In this document: positions 8,431-17,500 of the stretch, one piece after another
Layout: each line of letters begins with the position of its first letter
Numbering within the stretch: position 1 is the stretch's first letter
DNA from: Corallibacter vietnamensis
GTDB lineage: Bacteria; Bacteroidota; Bacteroidia; Flavobacteriales; Flavobacteriaceae
DNA: 64,000 nucleotides
NCBI RefSeq assembly: GCF_039537875.1
Contig: NZ_BAABBI010000001.1
Span: forward strand, 1,116,001 to 1,180,000
Direction: 5' to 3'
Position numbers and translations under genes: made by a program
The notes under the pieces: generated by a model
The model's database searches: none
What the model was told of the DNA's origin: nothing
What the model saw: only the letters and a program-made list of their open reading frames with translations

Positions 8431-9210
8431 CTAAAAATCTAGATATTCAGCCTTATTTTTATTTCCTAATAGTGTTGTCATAACATCCGGATGAGCATTA
8501 CTGTAAAATGTGTGTTTTGCAGTAATAGGAAGCTGGTTTAAAAGGTGTTCTTTTTCTAAAATAGCTTTGGTTTGTCTTGCAACAGCTTCACCAGAGTCTA
8601 TAATTTTTACATGTTTAGGGAGTAGTTTGAGCAATTCAGGAATCAGATAGGGGTAATGTGTACATCCTAAAACCAAATAATCAATTTCAGCATCAATCAT
8701 AGGTTTTAAGTATTTTTTTAAAAGTGTTTTTATTTCTTCGCTACCTATTTGTCCTTGTTCAATAAGTGGTACAAGGCCTTCACCGACTTGTTCTATAACT
8801 TTTATCCCGTTACTATATAAATCTGATGTTTTATGAAACAGTTCACTAGATAGCGTTCCTTTTGTGGCTAAAATACCAACGGCTTTTGTTTTTGTGTTTA
8901 AAGCAGCAGGCTTAATAGCAGGTTCAATACCTATAAATGGGATGTCATATTTGTCTCGTAGTATTTTTATGGCGTTTGTTGTTGCCGTGTTACAGGCTAC
9001 AACAATAATTTTACAACCTTTTTTGATAAGTAGTTCGGTGTTTTTTATGCTTAAGTCTATAATATCTTGTTTAGACTTGTTGCCGTAAGGTGCATTTTTA
9101 CTATCGGCTAAATAGATTGTACTCTCATTAGGTAATAGTAAGTTAAGCTCTTTCCAGATGGAAGTGCCGCCAACACCAGAATCAAAAACACCAATAGGTT
9201 GTTTACTCAT
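8431..9210 (-). CDS. murI: Glutamate racemase
   Basis: A 259-residue enzyme that makes D-glutamate for peptidoglycan. Key motifs are all present: GVFDSGVGGTS at 7-17, the first catalytic cysteine C73 in VACNTAT, and the second, C183, in LGCTHYPYL. It is cofactor-independent and cytoplasmic. It lies at the downstream end of the minus-strand envelope block (porG-uppS-bamA-ompH), separated from the second ompH by a terminator. Confidence 0.97.
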   Translation of the reverse strand: MSKQPIGVFDSGVGGTSIWKELNLLLPNESTIYLADSKNAPYGNKSKQDIIDLSIKNTELLIKKGCKIIVVACNTATTNAIKILRDKYDIPFIGIEPAIKPAALNTKTKAVGILATKGTLSSELFHKTSDLYSNGIKVIEQVGEGLVPLIEQGQIGSEEIKTLLKKYLKPMIDAEIDYLVLGCTHYPYLIPELLKLLPKHVKIIDSGEAVARQTKAILEKEHLLNQLPITAKHTFYSNAHPDVMTTLLGNKNKAEYLDF

Positions 9211-9219
9211 ATTACAAAA

Positions 9220-9254
9220 ATAAAAAAGCCACTTATGTAAAGTGGCTTTTTTTA
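9220..9254 (-). terminator. Factor-independent terminator after the second ompH gene
   Basis: AGCCACTT at 9227-9234 and AAGTGGCT at 9240-9247 form an 8-bp GC-containing stem with a 5-base loop. Runs of A and T flank it on both sides. It lies between ompH (ending 9275) and murI (starting 9210). Confidence 0.85.
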
Positions 9255-9274
9255 GATTTTTATTAGGGTTTAAA

Positions 9275-9784
9275 TTAAAATCCTAATTCTTTTTTTACAT
9301 CTTCAAGTAAGTTTTTACCATCAGCCATAATAACGCCACCACCTTGAGTAGAGTCAAGCACGTATTGGTAACCTTGTGCTTTAGCTACTTTTAATATAGC
9401 TGCTTTAGCTTTTTCAGTAATAGGCTTTAGTAATTCAACTTCTTTCTTTTGCATTTCTTGTTGTGCAGTACCTTGGTATTGCTGAATGTTTTGTTGCATA
9501 GTTTGTACTTCAACTAAACGTTTTTGGTTTTCTTCATCAGTTTTTGTTGAAGCTTCAGATTCGTATTGCTTCATTTTATTCTGATATGTAGTTACCATTT
9601 CTTTAATATCAGCTTCATAGGTTTTACCTAATTTATCCATTTCACCTTGAGCGGTTTTCCATTCTGGCATCGCTTGAATTAATTCTTGCGTATTGATATG
9701 AGCAACTTTACTTTGAGCCTGCATAAAACTTGTTGCTCCTAAAAATAGTACTGCTGCAAATAAAAGGGTTCTAAATTGTTTCAT
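9275..9784 (-). CDS. OmpH/Skp family periplasmic chaperone (short paralogue)
   Basis: A 169-residue protein with a cleavable signal peptide (ending near QAQS, residue 24). A Skp-like core follows: SKVAHINTQELIQAMPEW, a long charged helical hairpin, then VLDSTQGGGVIMADG. Skp proteins hold unfolded outer-membrane proteins on their way to BamA. It is the second of two tandem ompH genes downstream of bamA, an arrangement conserved in Bacteroidota. A 44-base gap separates it from the longer paralogue. Confidence 0.92.
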   Translation of the reverse strand: MKQFRTLLFAAVLFLGATSFMQAQSKVAHINTQELIQAMPEWKTAQGEMDKLGKTYEADIKEMVTTYQNKMKQYESEASTKTDEENQKRLVEVQTMQQNIQQYQGTAQQEMQKKEVELLKPITEKAKAAILKVAKAQGYQYVLDSTQGGGVIMADGKNLLEDVKKELGF

Positions 9785-9828
9785 TTTAATTTTAATTAAG
9801 TATTAATGTGTGTTTAAGTTATTTATTG

Positions 9829-10839
9829 TTAATTGTCTTCGTCTTCGTCAGACTGTTCATTATTATTACTTTCTCTTTCTTCTTTAGCCTTTGCACGCTC
9901 TTCTAGTATTTGTCGTTTACGTTCTTCTAATTCTAATTTTCTACGTTCTCTATCAGCTAATTTTTTTTGGCGTCGTTCTTCAAGAATTTCTTCTCTTGTT
10001 TTTGGTTCTTGATTTTGGTCGCTTGTTTTGTTTTCTTCTACAGTTTCTTCTTCAGATGCCGTGTCATCGTTGCTGGTTTGGTTTCTAGCATCTAGTTTGT
10101 CTTGTCTTGCTTTAGCACGAGCTTGAATAATACTGTCACGTCTTCTTTGAATTTCAAGTTTTCTAGCTTCTCTAGCATCCATAATACTGTCTCTACGATT
10201 ACTAGCTTCTTTTTCTCTTGCTTCTAGCTCTTTGTTTACTTCAGGAACAACACTTTCTTGTTCTGCCATTCGGCGCTCGGCTCTGGTTTGTGCTTGTTTA
10301 CGTTTTGCACTTCTAGTTATAGATCTAATAACTTCTTCGCTGAAGTCAAAACGATCTGCCGAGTAAAGCATTACAACATCTGCTGATTTGTCAAACACAA
10401 AATCGTATTTTCTTTTTGCAGCGATATCTTGAACTGCAGCAAAAATTTGATCTTGTATAGGTTGTATTAATTGCTTTTTTTGAATTATTAAATCGCCATT
10501 AGGCCCAAATCGTTTTTGTTGATAATCTAATATTTCTTTTTCTTCAAAAGCAATGTCCTCTTCACGCTCTTCAATCAGTTCTTTTGTTAATAAGGCTTTT
10601 TCGTTGCTTAAATCTTTGCGCTTTTGTTCGATACCACTTAATTGGGTTTCAATTTCGGTTTTCCATTTTTGCACTTTAGATTCTAGCTGCGATGTAGCTT
10701 CTTGATATTCTGGAACGTTCTCAAGTATGTATTCTGTATCTATGTAACCTATTCTAACACCTCGTTGTGAGAAGCTAGATAAGCTTATCATAAATACTGC
10801 GATCACTAAAAAAAGAACTTTAAATCTCATCTGTTTCAT
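9829..10839 (-). CDS. OmpH/Skp family protein with long charged C-terminal extension
   Basis: A 336-residue protein with a signal peptide (about 1-24). A Skp-like domain covers about 26-180 (VRIGYIDTEYILENVPEY ... YDFVFDKSADVVMLYSADRFD). It is followed by about 155 residues that are almost only Arg, Lys, Glu, Asp and Gln, with repeated RRDSI and EERRQKK blocks. The tail should be a long single alpha-helix or disordered polyampholyte in the periplasm. It doubles the usual length of Skp (about 160). It lies between bamA and the short ompH, so a role as a chaperone for outer-membrane proteins is likely; the function of the tail is unknown. Confidence 0.88.
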   Translation of the reverse strand: MKQMRFKVLFLVIAVFMISLSSFSQRGVRIGYIDTEYILENVPEYQEATSQLESKVQKWKTEIETQLSGIEQKRKDLSNEKALLTKELIEEREEDIAFEEKEILDYQQKRFGPNGDLIIQKKQLIQPIQDQIFAAVQDIAAKRKYDFVFDKSADVVMLYSADRFDFSEEVIRSITRSAKRKQAQTRAERRMAEQESVVPEVNKELEAREKEASNRRDSIMDAREARKLEIQRRRDSIIQARAKARQDKLDARNQTSNDDTASEEETVEENKTSDQNQEPKTREEILEERRQKKLADRERRKLELEERKRQILEERAKAKEERESNNNEQSDEDEDN

Positions 10840-10867
10840 GTTTATAATTTAATAGCATAATAAATTC

Positions 10868-10900
10868 TTAAAAAAATGACAGATGATTATTATTCTGTCC
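10868..10900 (-). terminator. Terminator after bamA
   Basis: On the minus strand GACAGA (10894-10899) pairs with TCTGTC (10878-10883) around a 10-base loop, followed by ATTTTTTT. It lies about 100 bases past the bamA stop and before the first ompH, so the ompH pair may be partly uncoupled from bamA. Confidence 0.6.
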
Positions 10901-11003
10901 CTTTTTTGAATTAATGTTTTCAAAATTAACGAATTTTAATTTTAAAAATTTTAATTCAGGGTTTAAAATAATCAATTTGTTTATAGAAAATATCGTGCCA
11001 AAA

Positions 11004-13601
11004 TTAAAATTGTTGTCCAATTATAAAGTGTGTTTGCCAACCACTCTTGCTTGTTTGTCCTGTTGCAGGGTCAAATCCATGACCAAAATCTATTCCTAAT
11101 AAACCAAAAGCAGGCATAAAAATACGTAAACCTAATCCAGCTGAACGTTTTAAATCAAATGGGTTGTAGTCATGAAAATCATTATATGAAACTCCACCTT
11201 CTAAAAAGCCTAGAACATAAATTTTTGCTGATGCTTTTAATGTGATAGGGTAACGAAGCTCTAAAGAGAATTTATTATAGATGGTACCACCGTCTTGTGT
11301 AGAAAATCCATTCTCGTCTGCTGGTTGTAAACTTTGGTTTTCATAACCACGTAAAGCAATAGTTTCTCTACCATCTAGGTTATAACCTCCTAAACCATCT
11401 CCACCAAGAAAGAATCTTTCAAAAGGAATTACACCACGATCTTGATTGTAGGCTCCTAAAAATCCAAACTCTAAACTAGGTCTTAAAACAAGCTTTTTAG
11501 CAAGTTCTGTATACCATTCTGCTTTAAATTTTATTTTGTAAAACTCTAACCATTTAAAGCGTTCTTGATCTATTTCGGCAATACGGTCTGCAGCACTATT
11601 TCTTACAGTTGTCGTTTCATTAGCATCATTTACGACAGCTTGTTTTTCATCACGTTCGTTTTTTAACGCTTCATAATCAACGTTGTTAAACAATGAGTAA
11701 GGCACAGAAAGTTTTGCTGTTAAGCTAAATAACGATCCTCTTTGTGGGAATACAGGATCATTCCCTCTATTATCTCTACTGATACCTATTGTGTATGCTA
11801 AATTGTTAGAGTAACCATCACCAAATGTAAATAAACCAGTGTTGTAGTTTTTTAAGTCATAATGTTGGTAACTTATAGCTTGTGATAACGTAAAGTAATC
11901 ATCAGGAATGGTAAGTCGTTTTGCTAGACCTAATGTAATACCTGTAATATTGAAACGCTTGTCTTTATCAGCTTCACCAGTGTAAGAGTTATATAAAAAC
12001 TGTCTTGAGTGTGATAATGATGTTGAGAATTGAACAGGTTTTTTTCCTCCTAGCCAAGGCTCTGTAAAAGAAAAACTATAGGTCTGGTAAAAACGGCTAG
12101 CTTGTAAACGAAGCGCTAATTTTTGTCCGTCACCTCGTGGTACTGGGTGGTATGCATCAGGATTAAATATGTTTTTTAACGAAAAGTTATTAAACGATAA
12201 TCCTAGAGTTCCAATAAAGCCACCACCACCGTAGCCTCCTTGTAATTCAACTTGACTAGAACCAGTTTCTTCAAGGCCATATTCCAAATCAATTGTACCT
12301 TCGTTTGGATTTGGGTTTTTGAAATTGGTTGCTATTTTTTCTGTATCAAAAAAGCCTAATTGACTTAACTGTCTTATGGTTCTTACCACATTAGACTTAC
12401 TATATAACTGCCCTGGTCTTGTGTATAATTCTCGGTATATAACATTATCATTTGTAACATCATTTCCTGTTACAGAAATGTTGTTAAAATATACAGGTTT
12501 ACCTTCAGAAATTCTTATTTCCATGTCTATGACATTTCCTTCAGCATTAACTTCAACAGGGTTTATGGTTGAGAATAAATAACCGCTGTTTTGATATAGG
12601 TTGGTTATATCATCAGCATCAGGTTTAGTATTGTCTGCAATACGTCTGTCTAGCAGTACACCGTTATATGTGTCACCTTTTTCAATGCGTAATATACTGC
12701 TTAATACTTTGTCGCTGTAAACTGTGTTACCTATGAACTTAATATCACCAAATTTGTATTTAGTACCTTCTTCTACATCAATCTTTAATGTGACATTTTT
12801 TTTGTCGTTTACGATAAGCGTGTCTGAAATTATACGTGCGTCTCTGTATCCGTTCTCTTTATATTTATCTACAAGGTTTGTTAGGTCATCTTTGTAATCA
12901 GCTTCTATATATTTAGAGCGTTTAAAAAGGTTTTTGATGCTTTTTTGTTTTGTGTTTTTCATCGCTCTACGTAGCTTTCTTGATTTTATAGAATCATTGC
13001 CCGTAATGATAATGTCTTTTATTTTTACCTTTTTCCCTTTGTCAATGTTTAAAACCATATTAACTCTTGATTTCTCTATAGAGTCATTTACTTCTATGGT
13101 ATTTATGTAAACTTTTGCATTGTAAAAGCCGTCCTTTTTATATTTGTTTATTAGGTAATTTTTTGTTGTTGTAATTAGGTTTTCGGTTACCTTAACACCT
13201 TTTTCTAATTTGTTTTCTTCTATAATTTTCTCTTTTTTAGACTTCTTAATTCCATTGATTTTAAGCTCATTTAATTCAGGTAAATCAGAGAGTCTTATTT
13301 CAAGATAGGCAACATTGCCTTCAGTTTTTAATAGGTATATATTGATGTCATTAAATAAATTAGAGTCCCAAAGTTTTTTAATGGCTTTGCTAATTTCTTC
13401 ACCTGGGATAAGAATTTCTTCGCCTTTTCTTAAGCCAGAATAGGTCACTATTGTTTGTGCACTAAAATGGGTGTCACCAGAAACAGTAATGTCTCCAATG
13501 GTATATGTTTTGCCATCATTGTAATTTAATTCTTGCGCATTGGTATTATGGCAAACTACTATAAGTAATAAGGTAAGTGTTAAACTTAAATATGTTTTCA
13601 A
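11004..13601 (-). CDS. bamA: Outer membrane protein assembly factor BamA
   Basis: An 865-residue Omp85 protein, the central insertase for outer-membrane beta-barrels. A signal peptide (MKTYLSLTLTLLLIVVCHNT then NAQE) is followed by about five POTRA domains (to roughly residue 440) and a C-terminal 16-strand barrel ending in ...GQQF. I chose the TTG at 13601 as start. It immediately precedes KTYLSLTL, gives a proper signal peptide, and falls 10 bases after the uppS stop. The longer reading to 13742 would overlap uppS and add a non-signal-like tail. Order porG-uppS-bamA-ompH-ompH matches that known around Porphyromonas porG. Confidence 0.93.
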   Translation of the reverse strand: MKTYLSLTLTLLLIVVCHNTNAQELNYNDGKTYTIGDITVSGDTHFSAQTIVTYSGLRKGEEILIPGEEISKAIKKLWDSNLFNDINIYLLKTEGNVAYLEIRLSDLPELNELKINGIKKSKKEKIIEENKLEKGVKVTENLITTTKNYLINKYKKDGFYNAKVYINTIEVNDSIEKSRVNMVLNIDKGKKVKIKDIIITGNDSIKSRKLRRAMKNTKQKSIKNLFKRSKYIEADYKDDLTNLVDKYKENGYRDARIISDTLIVNDKKNVTLKIDVEEGTKYKFGDIKFIGNTVYSDKVLSSILRIEKGDTYNGVLLDRRIADNTKPDADDITNLYQNSGYLFSTINPVEVNAEGNVIDMEIRISEGKPVYFNNISVTGNDVTNDNVIYRELYTRPGQLYSKSNVVRTIRQLSQLGFFDTEKIATNFKNPNPNEGTIDLEYGLEETGSSQVELQGGYGGGGFIGTLGLSFNNFSLKNIFNPDAYHPVPRGDGQKLALRLQASRFYQTYSFSFTEPWLGGKKPVQFSTSLSHSRQFLYNSYTGEADKDKRFNITGITLGLAKRLTIPDDYFTLSQAISYQHYDLKNYNTGLFTFGDGYSNNLAYTIGISRDNRGNDPVFPQRGSLFSLTAKLSVPYSLFNNVDYEALKNERDEKQAVVNDANETTTVRNSAADRIAEIDQERFKWLEFYKIKFKAEWYTELAKKLVLRPSLEFGFLGAYNQDRGVIPFERFFLGGDGLGGYNLDGRETIALRGYENQSLQPADENGFSTQDGGTIYNKFSLELRYPITLKASAKIYVLGFLEGGVSYNDFHDYNPFDLKRSAGLGLRIFMPAFGLLGIDFGHGFDPATGQTSKSGWQTHFIIGQQF

Positions 13602-13611
13602 AGGTAGTTGT

Positions 13612-14352
13612 TTAGTTAATTTGTTCACTTGTTTTCCCAAATCTTCGTTCTCTTTTTTGATAGTCAATAATGGCCTCATACAAATGGTGCTTTGTAAAAT
13701 CAGGCCAAAGCACATTTGTAAAATATAATTCAGCATAAGCAATTTGCCATAGTAGGAAATTACTTATACGTTGTTCGCCGCTGGTTCTAATAAGTAAATC
13801 TACGTCTGGTAAATTTTGCGTGTAAAGATGCTTATTTATAACCGATTCATCAATTTTTTCAGGCGAAATTATATTATTTTTAACTTTAAGGCTTATTTTT
13901 TTAACTGTATTTAATATTTCTTCTCTAGAGCCATAGCTTAAAGCTAATGTTAGGCACATCCTATTGTTATCTTTTGTTTTTTCAATAACATCTTGTAACT
14001 CTTTATAAACCTTTTCAGGAAGAGCTTCGGAATTGCCTATGGTTGCTAGTTTTATATTGTTTTTTTGAAGTGTACTTATTTCTTTTTTTAAGGAAGAAAC
14101 AAGAAGTTTCATAAGTGTTTGTACTTCAATTTTAGGTCTGTTCCAGTTTTCTGTTGAAAACGCATAAAGCGTTAGGTTTTCAACGCCAAGTTCAGCACAT
14201 CCTTCTACAACTTGCCTTACCGCTTTGGTGCCATTTTCATGACCAAAAGCTCGTAGCATACCTTTTTGTTTAGCCCAGCGTCCATTACCATCCATAATAA
14301 TGGCAATGTGTTTGGGTAAGGCGTTTGTATGTATTTGTTTTTTTAAATCCAC
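13612..14352 (-). CDS. uppS: Isoprenyl (undecaprenyl) diphosphate synthase
   Basis: A 246-residue cis-prenyltransferase making the C55 lipid carrier for peptidoglycan and LPS. Motifs: HIAIIMDGNGRWAKQKG with catalytic D21, ENWNRP, ALSYGSREEI, and DLLIRTSGEQRISNFLLWQ near the C-terminus. The chosen start is the GTG at 14352, giving MDLKKQIHTNALPKH as in relatives. It begins one base after the porG stop. An ATG 11 codons upstream (14385) would overlap porG by 32 bases and adds residues not seen in the family. Confidence 0.93.
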   Translation of the reverse strand: MDLKKQIHTNALPKHIAIIMDGNGRWAKQKGMLRAFGHENGTKAVRQVVEGCAELGVENLTLYAFSTENWNRPKIEVQTLMKLLVSSLKKEISTLQKNNIKLATIGNSEALPEKVYKELQDVIEKTKDNNRMCLTLALSYGSREEILNTVKKISLKVKNNIISPEKIDESVINKHLYTQNLPDVDLLIRTSGEQRISNFLLWQIAYAELYFTNVLWPDFTKHHLYEAIIDYQKRERRFGKTSEQIN

Positions 14353-14353
14353 A

Positions 14354-15043
14354 TTAAAAAGAGCAAAAGCATGGTTTTTTACCAAAGGTATATGTTAAGG
14401 TTACTCCAGTAAAAACATACCAATCATTATTATTTGTGTTTCCAAAAGCTGCAGGAGCTTCATTGTCATAATCAGGAACGCTACCATCTATTTCGTCAGA
14501 AAATGTGTAACGGGCACCAATTTCAGCAGCTAAAATAAAGTTGCCAAGAATACTGGTTTTTATACCTAAAACCATCGGGATACCAAATGCAATACTAGAA
14601 GTGTCTTCAGAAATTAAACCTCTGTTTTTTGAGAAAAAGAAGTTGTCATGATAAGCAGCAGTAATACCAGTAAATAAATAAGGTGTTGTTTTTGGGCGCT
14701 CATCATGTAAGTCATAATCTAAAAATGTAAATTCTATACCTAATGATGCTTCAATAATTTGGTTTTTAAAACTATAGTCTCGTTCTATACGTCTAGGGTC
14801 ATCAGATTCAGAATCTTTTCCTTCTAGTTCTGAATATATTAAAGAAAAACGAAATGCGTGTCTTGGGCTCCTGTTCCACTTATAAATACCTCCAAAAGCT
14901 GGACTGTTAGGAGCAATATGACTTGTTGATCCAACGTCTCCAATAAAATTACTTGCTCCCAAAAACACACCTAGTTCATGGGTTTGAGAGTAGCTTAATT
15001 GGCTTGTTAATATGATAATTACTATTGTGGTTAAATACCTCAT
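14354..15043 (-). CDS. porG: Type IX secretion system outer membrane protein PorG (DUF6089 family)
   Basis: A 229-residue protein with a signal peptide (to SQLSYSQ, about residue 20). It is an 8-strand-like beta-barrel: THELGVFLGASNFIGDVGST near the N-terminus, FTGVTLTYTFG near the C-terminus, and a final CFCSF. In Porphyromonas gingivalis, PorG (PG0189) binds the PorK/PorN ring of the type IX secretion system and lies beside uppS and bamA, as here. That assignment is from knowledge of the locus. The barrel and position are seen directly. Confidence 0.85.
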   Translation of the reverse strand: MRYLTTIVIIILTSQLSYSQTHELGVFLGASNFIGDVGSTSHIAPNSPAFGGIYKWNRSPRHAFRFSLIYSELEGKDSESDDPRRIERDYSFKNQIIEASLGIEFTFLDYDLHDERPKTTPYLFTGITAAYHDNFFFSKNRGLISEDTSSIAFGIPMVLGIKTSILGNFILAAEIGARYTFSDEIDGSVPDYDNEAPAAFGNTNNNDWYVFTGVTLTYTFGKKPCFCSF

Positions 15044-15060
15044 AAATGTTCAAAAGTTTG

Positions 15061-15113
15061 CAAATATAATAAATAAGATTAGCCTATAACAATTTGAATC
15101 AAATTGTATTAGG
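15061..15113 (-). promoter_or_regulatory. Promoter of the porG-uppS-bamA operon with an inverted repeat over its -33 element
   Basis: On the minus strand a perfect TATATTTG (15061-15068) lies 21 bases from TTG (15090-15092), matching the flavobacterial consensus. The leader to the porG ATG is only about 10 bases. CCTATAACAATTTG (15083-15096) and CAAATTGTATTAGG (15100-15113) form a 14-bp inverted repeat with two mismatched pairs, and it covers the -33 element. It could be an operator or the terminator stem of nothing in particular; no T-run follows. Confidence 0.55.
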
Positions 15114-15142
15114 ATAAAACAGCTTTTATTAAAATTTATTGC

Positions 15143-16027
15143 TTAATTACGTCGGTCTTCACCCCAAAGTAGCTTTTTTCTTAATGTATCTAGAAAACTT
15201 TCATCTAACAATTCAATCATTTTGATTTTAAAAGGTGCTTTTTTTATTGTGATAAGGGTTTCGTTACTCAATGTTGCAATTCTAGAATCTAGTGATACTA
15301 AATGATTTTCTTCACGGCCACTTACTTTAAGTTGAATTTCAGTTGCATCAGGAATAATTAACGGTCGTGCGCTTAAGTTGTGTGGCGCGATAGGTGTTAA
15401 TACAAAGCTGTTTGTGTCTGGTGTTATAACTGGACCGCCACAACTTAAGGAATATCCTGTAGAGCCTGTAGGTGTGGCAACTATTAGGCCATCACTCCAG
15501 TAAGAAGTAAGGTATTCATTATTAAGCTGTGTTTCTACAGTAATCATAGATGTTGTGTTTTTTCGACTTACAGCAATTTCGTTTAGAGCAAAATTGATGT
15601 CAACTAAATCAGGGTTTTCGGGTGTGGTTTTAATTTCTAATAAACTGCGTTCAGATATTTTATAGTTGCCTTTTAAAATATGGTCTATAGCTGTGGTAAT
15701 ATAATCGTTTTGAATCGTTGCTAAAAATCCTAAACGACCAGTGTTTATACCTACTATAGGGATACCTAGATCCTTTACCAATGTAATGGCTCTAAGTATA
15801 GTTCCGTCTCCACCAATACTAATAAGCAAATCAAAGCTTTTATCAAGATTGGTAAACGTATTAAAACTGTCGTAGTTTTTTTGCGTCTTTAACTGGCTGT
15901 TTATTATGTTAAAAAAGTTTTCCTCTATAAATGCTTTTAGGTGATGCTTGTTTAAATAATCAAAAAGAATTTTAACCGCTTCTTCAGCGTTAATATGATA
16001 GAATTGTCCGAAAATGGCTATTTTCAT
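15143..16027 (-). CDS. nadK: NAD kinase
   Basis: A 294-residue enzyme that phosphorylates NAD to NADP with ATP. Diagnostic motifs are GGDGT at 72-76 (SIGGDGTILRA), GINTGRLGFLATI, and the long glycine-rich TPTGSTGYSLSCGGPVI segment. It is cytoplasmic. It follows the CBS-domain gene by 4 bases and precedes porG by about 100 bases. The order CBS-nadK-porG-uppS-bamA is a conserved Bacteroidota block. Confidence 0.97.
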   Translation of the reverse strand: MKIAIFGQFYHINAEEAVKILFDYLNKHHLKAFIEENFFNIINSQLKTQKNYDSFNTFTNLDKSFDLLISIGGDGTILRAITLVKDLGIPIVGINTGRLGFLATIQNDYITTAIDHILKGNYKISERSLLEIKTTPENPDLVDINFALNEIAVSRKNTTSMITVETQLNNEYLTSYWSDGLIVATPTGSTGYSLSCGGPVITPDTNSFVLTPIAPHNLSARPLIIPDATEIQLKVSGREENHLVSLDSRIATLSNETLITIKKAPFKIKMIELLDESFLDTLRKKLLWGEDRRN

Positions 16028-16031
16028 TACG

Positions 16032-16691
16032 CTAAATGTTTAAGTATTTGTCTAAATATTCAGAACGATCTTTTAGGCTTTGTATGTAGTTGTCTTCTTC
16101 ATGACCAGAAATAATATTATAACTATAACGTCTAAATGTTTGTGCAACATCATTTAGGCTTGTATTACCAATTTTTAAAGTAATTTGAGCAACGTCATTT
16201 TCAATTTTTGAAATAAAAGCGCCTAGCAGCTTTCCGTCGTTAGATTCTACAATCTGGCTTATTTCACTAAAGGAGTAATCGTTAAATCCTTTTTCAACAA
16301 TAAGTATAGCGCCTGCTTCAGAAAAGAAAGGTGTTTCATTAAAAAGGTTTATAACATCATTTAACTCGTAGTAACCCAAATAGGTGTTGCGACTATCAAG
16401 CACAGGCATAATGTTTGTTGAGTTTTGAGCAAATGCTTCTAGAACATCAAGCCATAACGTATTGTCTCTTACAAAAAAGCCCTCTATTGCATGATGACAT
16501 TCAGAAATGATTTTATTACTAGTAAAACAATGTACATCAGTTTCTGATAAACAACCCAAATACACATTGTCTTCATTCTTAACAGGAATATGAGAGTATG
16601 TCAATTGATTAAATAACAACTGCATATCACTTATTTTGTCTGTTATTAAAATAGGCTTTATGTCGTTTATTATGTAGTCTGAAAGATTCAT
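16032..16691 (-). CDS. CBS domain-containing protein
   Basis: A 219-residue protein with two CBS repeats at about 12-65 and 70-130 (ITDKISDMQLLFNQLTYSHIPV; VLDSRNTYLGYYELNDVINLF). An ACT-like tail follows (GAILIVEKGFNDYSFSEISQIVE). CBS pairs usually bind adenosine nucleotides and sense energy charge. Placement 4 bases before nadK suggests a regulatory link to NAD(P) metabolism, which is inference. Transcription diverges from pdxJ. Confidence 0.85.
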   Translation of the reverse strand: MNLSDYIINDIKPILITDKISDMQLLFNQLTYSHIPVKNEDNVYLGCLSETDVHCFTSNKIISECHHAIEGFFVRDNTLWLDVLEAFAQNSTNIMPVLDSRNTYLGYYELNDVINLFNETPFFSEAGAILIVEKGFNDYSFSEISQIVESNDGKLLGAFISKIENDVAQITLKIGNTSLNDVAQTFRRYSYNIISGHEEDNYIQSLKDRSEYLDKYLNI

Positions 16692-16782
16692 AAATGTGTT
16701 TTTGTTGTTCCTGCAAATTAATTAAAAAATGCTACAATAAGCGTGATTGAGTTTGTATTTTTGTATTCTTAAAATAAAACTT

Positions 16783-17496
16783 ATGACAAAGTTAAGTGTA
16801 AATATTAATAAGATAGCAACTTTAAGAAATTCTCGTGGAGGCGATATGCCCAATGTTGTGCAATTTGCTAAAGATGTTCAGAAATTTGGAGCAGAAGGTG
16901 TTACTATTCATCCAAGACCAGATGAAAGACATATTCGTTACCAAGATGCCTATGATTTAAAGTCTGAAGTATATACCGAATATAATATAGAAGGTAATCC
17001 AATAGAAAAATTCACCAATATGGTTTTAGAGATAAAGCCTACGCAGGTAACTTTGGTGCCTGATGCTGTAGATGCTATAACTAGTAACGCAGGTTGGGAT
17101 ACCATTAAGCATAAGGATTTTTTAGTTGAAATGATTCAGGAGTTTAAACAAAATGGAATTAGAACATCCGTTTTTGTAGATCCAGATTTAAAACAAATAG
17201 AAGGCGCTAAAGAAACCGGAACAGATAGAATAGAATTGTATACAGAAGCTTTTGCACATCAATATAGTTTAGGTAATCATGAAGCTATAAAGCCTTATGC
17301 GGCATGTGCTGAGTTGGCCAATGAGCTTGGCTTGGGTGTAAATGCAGGACATGATTTATCGTTAGATAATATTCAGTTTTTTAAACAGCACATTCCTGGC
17401 TTATTAGAAGTGTCTATTGGTCATGCACTTATTTCTGAGAGCTTATATTTAGGAATAGAAAACGTTGTTCAAATGTATTTACGAAAACTAAAATAA
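16783..17496 (+). CDS. pdxJ: Pyridoxine 5'-phosphate synthase
   Basis: A 237-residue TIM-barrel enzyme for the last step of the DXP-dependent vitamin B6 pathway (condensing 3-amino-1-hydroxyacetone phosphate with DXP). The start at 16783 gives MTKLSVNINKIATLRNSRGG, as in the family; the 12 extra codons to 16747 run through a promoter-like TATTTTTG (16756-16763) and are rejected. Motifs GVTIHPRPDERHIRYQD and VNAGHDLSLDN are present. The alpha/beta hydrolase follows 4 bases after the stop. Confidence 0.96.
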   Translation: MTKLSVNINKIATLRNSRGGDMPNVVQFAKDVQKFGAEGVTIHPRPDERHIRYQDAYDLKSEVYTEYNIEGNPIEKFTNMVLEIKPTQVTLVPDAVDAITSNAGWDTIKHKDFLVEMIQEFKQNGIRTSVFVDPDLKQIEGAKETGTDRIELYTEAFAHQYSLGNHEAIKPYAACAELANELGLGVNAGHDLSLDNIQFFKQHIPGLLEVSIGHALISESLYLGIENVVQMYLRKLK

Positions 17497-17500
17497 CATT

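Noticed and set aside
9215..9222. Perfect TAnnTTTG box just before murI on the minus strand
   Set aside because: It is the T-rich exit of the ompH terminator, 5 bases from the murI ATG and without a -33 element.
11004..13742. Longer bamA reading starting at 13742
   Set aside because: It overlaps uppS by about 130 bases and puts a non-signal segment before the signal peptide; the TTG at 13601 fits better.
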